NCBI GenBank assembly: GCA_933822405.4
Contig: CAKOGP040001720.1
Coordinates: forward strand, 1-23,107
Length of the DNA: 23,107 nucleotides
Origin: Cylindrotheca closterium
Lineage: Eukaryota > Bacillariophyta > Bacillariophyceae > Bacillariales > Bacillariaceae
Reading direction: 5' to 3'
Of the stretch, positions 18,601 through 23,107 are shown piece by piece. The position numbers were made by a program, and so were the translations under genes. Below the pieces are notes generated by a model. It did not search any database. It saw only the letters and a list, made by a program, of their open reading frames with translations, and was not told the DNA's origin. Every line of letters begins with the position of its first letter. Positions within the stretch are counted from its first letter, which is position 1.

Positions 18601-20419
18601 TGGCAGCACCACCGTCACCAAGAGTGACACCTGCCGGAGATCGTCACCAATCAGTCAGAAGATCAACAAGGCAAAGACAACAACCAGAGCGACTCATCGA
18701 AGTCATGACCGCTGAGCTCGCCGATCTGGACGTACCTTTTGAACTCTTTGCGATGGAAGCAATGTTTCCAAATCCAGTGGAACCTGATGATATCCTTGCA
18801 ATGAAGGCATCAACTGATCCAGACACAATGTATCTGCACCAGGCAATGAAGCAACCTGATTGGAAGGAGTTTCAAAAGGCAATGATGAAGGAGATGAGCG
18901 ATCAGATAGACCAAAAGGTCATCGAACTCATCCCAAAGAAGGACTTACCAAAAGGAGCGACCTTGCTACCTGCGGTATGGCAGATGAAGCGCAAGCGCGA
19001 TATCAAAACTGGAAAAGTAAAGAAATGGAAAGCTCGGTTAAATATTGATGGATCCCGAATGGTAAAGCATCGCGATTACGATCTTACCTATGCTCCTGTA
19101 GCAAGCTGGGGAATCATCAAGCTCCTCTTGGCACTCGCTCTCACACTTGGATGGCACACAGTACAGCTCGATTATGTACTGGCATTCACCCAAGCACCAG
19201 TTGAGAGGGAGCTGTACATGCAGATTCCAAAAGGGATAGACCTTGATGGGGCAAACCCGGCTGATTATTGTTTCAAGGTGAGACGCAACACATACGGCCA
19301 AAAGCAAGCCGGACGTGTTTGGAAGGTCAAGAAGCTGAGAGAATGCGGCTTTGCCCAATCCAAGGTGGATGACTGCGTCTTCTTCAAGGGCAAAATGATC
19401 TATATCTTGTACACAGATGACTCGATCATTGCAGGACCCAACAGGAAAGAAATCAACGAAGCAATATCTTTGATGAAAGAAAAATTAGACTTGACTATTG
19501 AAGGGGATCTCAAGGACTTTCTTGGAGTAAACATCGAGAAGAAGGATGGCGGATTTTGGCTCACACAGCCTCACCTCATCAATCAGATCCTAGAGACCTT
19601 GCGACTCAAGCAAAAGGACAAACCAATCAACAATTCGAACTCTCGAGACACTCCAATGATCCACTCCAGAATCCTTCAAAGGAAGCAGACTCCCCGGAAT
19701 TTGACAATCAATTCAATTATCGATCACTCATTGGGAAAATAGCCTAGTACCTGGAGAAAGGGACAAGACTTGCATACGCATGTCACCAGTGCAGCAGATT
19801 TTCGTCAGCACCAAGGAAAGCGCATGGTGAAGCAATCAAACGAATTGGACGTTACCTTTTAGGCACGGCAGATAAGGGAATGTTCATCAAACCGGACTTG
19901 AGAAAATCATTTGAGGTGTATGTTGATGCAGATTTTTGTGGGAACTGGAACGAACGCTATGGACATGATCCAGACACGGCACGCTCGCGTCATGGCTACG
20001 TCATCACGTACGCCGGTGTTCCAATAATTCACAAAAGTCAATTACAAACTGAAATCGCTTTGAGCTCTACCGAAAGCGAATACACTGGTCTCAGTTATGC
20101 ATTGCGTGAAGCGATTCCCCTCATGAACCTACTCAAGGAAATGAAACGGCATGGAATCCCTGTCCTAGATCATCGCCCAAAAGTCCATTGCAGAGTCTTT
20201 GAAGACAATACTGGAGCATTGGAAATGGCAAAAGTCCACAAGTGGAGACCCAGGACAAAACACCTCTGCACAAAACTGCACCACTTTAGGTCATATGTAA
20301 CAAGGAAGGAGATTACCATTCATCCTATTGATACTGAGGATCAACCAGCTGATATACTGACAAAACCGCTGGCTGTCGAACTCTTTATCAAACATAGGAA
20401 ATGGTTAATTGGCTGGTAA
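15603..20419 (+). pseudogene. Gag C-terminus and Pol of copia B, interrupted
   Basis: One phase is open from 15603 to 19742 except for TGA at 16083-16085 and TAG at 16878-16880. In order it holds a Lys-rich nucleocapsid-like tail with one C-x5-H-x4-C cluster (about 15945-15990); a Trp-rich hydrophobic segment (16110-16236); a protease-like block FDTDSLPIGIDNRCS; an HHCC zinc site with CSAC (about 17331-17435); an integrase with D (17532), D (17751) and E (17856); and a reverse transcriptase with QLDYVLAF and YTDD (19410-19421). Near 19672 the phase drops by one base, a TAG follows at 19745-19747, and RNase H continues to 20419 with YVDADF, SSTESEY, FEDNTGA and PADILTKPL. The catalytic residues are mostly kept, but no complete Pol can be read without recoding. 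Two places look shortened against the family: after GRVW, and in GTRLAYACH. Confidence 0.85.
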
Positions 20420-20441
20420 GCATCTCCCGCTACCTGCATAG

Positions 20442-20456
20442 CTCGGCGAGAGGGAG
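20442..20456 (+). promoter_or_regulatory. Polypurine tract of element B
   Basis: GAGAGGGAG directly precedes the 3' LTR and would prime plus-strand DNA synthesis. The wider 15-mer CTCGGCGAGAGGGAG is nearly the reverse complement of the first 15 bases after the 5' LTR (CGCTCCCTCTGCGAG, 14472-14486). Confidence 0.7.
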
Positions 20457-20746
20457 TGTTGGAATATTGAGCTCTCAGTAGACGTACTGACGCACAGACG
20501 CCTTCACTACTCCGCTAGCTGGGACTCCAGTCACGACTGGAGATCAATGCTCTAGCTCTCTTCGAATTTCACTAGCTTTCTTAGAAATTCGATGCAGCAA
20601 CTCTTTCCAAGTATTATCAAGTAGTGATAACCTCACAATTTTATTAATTCGATTATTTATCAACCAACTTCGTATAAACTACCTTTATTGACTCAAAGCC
20701 CAATCCAGAGGCCTTGCTCCTGTGGAGCCGTCTCAGGATTTTAACA
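20457..20746 (+). repeat. 3' LTR of element B
   Basis: 290 bp with one difference from the 5' LTR (G at 20481). It carries the same four dyads and TATAAA. It ends at the AACA preceding the CAAACT target duplicate. Confidence 0.96.
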
Positions 20747-20870
20747 CAAACTTGAATCGTTGATTTCAAAAATAGACAAACTCGATTCGAAAGTATACAA
20801 CACGATCCGAAAGTAGTCAAACTCGATTTGAAAGTAGTCACACTCGATCCAAAAGTAGTCAAATTAATTT
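20747..20870 (+). repeat. GAAAGTAGTCAAAC-like array, right part
   Basis: Units of about 20-25 bp (GATTCGAAAGTATACAACAC, GATCCGAAAGTAGTCAAACTC, GATTTGAAAGTAGTCACACTC) continue the array interrupted by copia B, in the same orientation as at 12.0-12.2 kb. Confidence 0.8.
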
Positions 20871-22096
20871 TGCCGAAAGATAAAATCCCCGTGTTTACAC
20901 CGTCCCCCTAGAGCTTGTAAAAGTATTCCCCCTAAAATAAAACAACACAATCCCCCTAAAACGGACGAATGAAGGACAGTGTTGCAGGGTCCAGGAACCC
21001 ACCACAAAGTAAAACGCACGCCCGAAATCTGTTCGTTTGGATTGTTTTGAGAATTTGGTTTTTAACTGTTTCCTGAGCTAGCTGCACAAAAACAAAACAC
21101 GTGGATACGGTACAAAATCTATGTGAAATCGACTCCATCGACCACAATTGCAATCTCTAAATGCTCTTTACCAAATATGGCCACCAATGAACTGAACGCA
21201 TAGCGGAAACTCTTTTATATCATAGAAAGGGTACAACAAGCCTCCGTAAGTGGAAATTGTTGTCAGAAGGCGCTATGAGATTTCGACGTTTCACAAAAGG
21301 CCTTTCTTAGTCTTTCCTGGTTCTAGTCCGTTTTAAAATGCTCTGCAACTTTGATGCGGGATGTTTCTTTTGACGTGGGAATGACGCCAGTTGCGTTAAA
21401 TTGACGCGGAGTTGCGTTGGGTTTGGTACAGAGTTGAAGGCCCATAGAACAGGCACAAGGGATTGGGACTGTAGAAGCTCCTTCGGTTGGGTACAGAACT
21501 AGACCTTAGTCAAAAGGTCCAAAATAAGCACTTTGAAGTGCATCTCTATAGACATCCACAATTTTCTCCGTGACTCTTCTGTGAAGATTGGGTTACTACT
21601 CAAATAGCCAAAGGCTTTTACTGAAGAGATACACTCTGTGTTAGAATAAAGCAAAATGTGCTCTATTGTGAGTGCCTTTAGCGCTCAGAACAAACTCTCT
21701 GCAATCTAAATTCATATTTGACTGTACAACACTTTCACGACAATACTTCTCCTGTGTCTAGGTATACTTTGAGTGAAATTGTTCCTATTTGATTAATATT
21801 TGACTTGAATTGATGATTCAAGTAAGTTCAACAATTTTCCCTTGGAAAATCCCTTGTTTATAGATTGTCCGAAAGACTTGCGTCCAGCATACTTGCGTCG
21901 AATCCCCACATCACGATCAAAGTTCGATCGTACGTGTCAAAAAACTATGTACTTGAATAGTTTCTTTTTGGAACGTAAAAGCTCATATTTCGTCATATCC
22001 CTACACACTCCTGCCATTGTGACAATCACCATTGGCAGCAATGGGACATGCTCTCATTCACTGTTTATTTTGTTTTGCGTTTTCTCCTGAATAGTA
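20871..22096. other. Intergenic stretch with repeats, no gene seen
   Basis: The octamer TCCCCCTA occurs three times at exact 24-bp steps (20903, 20927, 20951). Positions 21473-21640 match 4741-4878 inverted, and 21638-21935 match 4128-4285 directly, with a sub-part also at 1855-1950. The remaining short open frames have no recognisable content. Confidence 0.5.
21638..21935 (+). repeat. Dispersed repeat starting TGTTAG, copy near 21.7 kb
   Basis: Longest copy of a repeat also seen at 4128-4285 and partly at 1855-1950. It starts with TGTTAG inside a sequence (ending ACTCTG) that occurs without it at 4741-4878, so an insertion boundary is likely here. It lies beside copia fragment C, which runs on the other strand, so it may be part of that element's 3' LTR; this is inference. 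Confidence 0.55.
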
Positions 22097-23107
22097 ATCA
22101 TTGGATGGATATCCAAACAAGCTCTCTTAGAGACATAAAGTCCCCTTGCAACAGTAGTATGAAAGATCTGACGGTACTCAGCACTGAGTAGCTTCCCTTT
22201 ACCACCTTCCAGTAAATCGTTACCAGCTGGTGTTTCCTGTTTTGAATCCTTGTTGAACATGTTCTTGACACAGTCGTCCATGCGGATCTTGAGTTTTCCT
22301 TTCACCGAGAAATCCAAAGTCATTCCAAGATATCTGTGTATCTTTCCTCTGACGATTGTACATGCCTTGATCGAACCATATCTCATGTTCAACCACTTAG
22401 CAAATTTGTCATTTACTTTTGGGTCCATGTGACTGGACATAAGATTGTCAACATGAAACCTGATAGTTTGCTGTTTTTCATCAACAACTTTGTTAGCCAC
22501 ACATTGGTCATACGGATTGAAAACAAATCCCTTTGCCTCCAGATCATTTCGAAACCGATTATAGAATAGGAGGCTCGATTGCAACATCCCATATATAGCA
22601 CGTAGTACCCGCACATAGATTACTCACTTTCCGTTCTCTAATACAACGTATTTGCGATACTCTGGGGCCATGTCAATCAATATCTGGACCATCATGCCAG
22701 TGATTTTCATGTAGAAACAATCTTCTCCTTCCTTAGCTTCAGGCATATAAGTTTGTATGAAAGCGTTAGGCACATCCATCGTCATTATATCTCTACCTTC
22801 GTGTGCGTCAATAACACAAGTAGTGGTGATTGCTTCCTGCAAAGCAGTTGGACTTGCAGTGTCCTCTCGCGATAACCATTCACAAGTTCCATTGCCTTGG
22901 TATTCTAGGCAACCTTCAATTGTCTTTTTGAATTGCTTCTCTGCGAGTAACATCATCGCTGATTGGGCTTTCTTCCGGTCGAGTGAAACAATCTCTCAGG
23001 AGCATTTGTCTCAATTCCTTATCCACAGCATCCTTTCCATCATCACCAAACTTCTTCAGTCCTTGATTGATGTAATACTGTTGAATGAAGTTCAGACCTT
23101 CATCAGT
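22097..23107 (-). pseudogene. Copia reverse transcriptase fragment C, dead, runs off window
   Basis: Read from 23107 leftward, the - strand encodes the RT domain of another diatom-type copia Pol: GLKKFGDDGKDAV, EWLSREDTASPTALQ, DIMTMDVPNAFIQT, AIYGMLQSSLLFY, NPYDQCVANKV, then KRACLDIHPMI, where similarity stops. Lesions: a deletion with phase change near 22965-23000, a TGA at 22626-22624 inside the conserved ENGK-VIYVRVLRAIYG block, and HVDN in place of HVDD (Asn codon at 22446-22444), which removes a catalytic metal ligand. The RNase H part is absent. It belongs to a different copia family from A and B, judged by its RT motifs. The 5' part (Gag, protease, integrase) would lie beyond the window. 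Confidence 0.88.

Larger units (their letters stand above)
14182..20746 (+). mobile_element. Full-length Ty1/copia retrotransposon B, 6,565 bp
   Basis: Both LTRs are 290 bp and begin TGTT and end AACA. The 6-mer CAAACT occurs just before (14176-14181) and just after (20747-20752) the element, as expected for a target-site duplication; if the LTR is taken as 291 bp, the duplication is 5 bp, AAACT. The internal region carries gag, protease, HHCC/DDE integrase, reverse transcriptase and RNase H in copia order, but the frame is broken at several places. A polypurine tract GAGAGGGAG (20448-20456) abuts the 3' LTR. Removing the element restores a continuous repeat array. Confidence 0.96.

Noticed and set aside
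12000..20880. Terminal inverted repeats of a large Harbinger element
   Set aside because: The flanking arrays are in the same orientation, and I found no convincing inverted ends or TTA/TAA duplications.

Overview
The window looks like repeat-rich nuclear DNA from a diatom or a close stramenopile relative. This is inferred from its content: Ty1/copia polyproteins of the diatom CoDi type (RT motifs such as RGCADGR and HVDD, integrase motif GPNLGSLKGKT), a Harbinger-type DDE transposase, and intronless Golgi-type glycosyltransferase genes between transposon remains. No bacterial features are present (no operons, ribosome binding sites or CRISPR), and I see no tRNA or rRNA gene. The species cannot be fixed from sequence alone.

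Layout. Positions 519-1733 (+) hold a probable exostosin-like (GT-B) glycosyltransferase. Positions 1734-5003 have no convincing gene but many repeats: a hairpin-bearing repeat in two and a half copies, a tandem duplication of about 290 bp, and pieces of a dispersed element that recurs near 21.6 kb. Positions 5004-6437 (-) hold a probable O-fucosyltransferase-like protein. Copia element A starts within about 175 bp of that gene's start codon: a single open Gag-Pol frame of about 1,658 codons (to 11624), with a probable 3' LTR from 11744 but no recognisable 5' LTR and no upstream ATG. Positions 12.0-14.2 kb hold an AT-rich array of degenerate GAAAGTAGGCAAA-like units, a broken + strand gene of unknown family, and a broken Harbinger/PIF transposase on the - strand converging on it. 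Copia element B (14182-20746) has inserted into the continuation of the array. It has two 290-bp LTRs differing at one base and a 6-bp target duplication, but its reading frame carries several lesions. After the array ends (about 20.87 kb) come intergenic repeats and, at 22097-23107 (-), copia fragment C, a dead reverse transcriptase piece running off the window edge.

How it fits together. The two host genes both point to protein or glycan glycosylation in the secretory pathway; everything else is mobile DNA in nested layers. The order of events can be partly read: array and Harbinger remnant first, then copia B into the array. Copia A sits head-to-head with the fucosyltransferase-like gene and may have displaced or supplied its promoter. 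I did not find a clearly new biological system. The least ordinary signals are (1) copia B, with near-identical LTRs around a multiply broken frame, a Trp-rich hydrophobic segment between Gag and protease, and mutually complementary internal ends; (2) the conserved double-hairpin repeat at 2.3 and 3.7 kb; and (3) a mobile-element terminus beginning TGTTAG that can be deduced by comparing copies inside the window.
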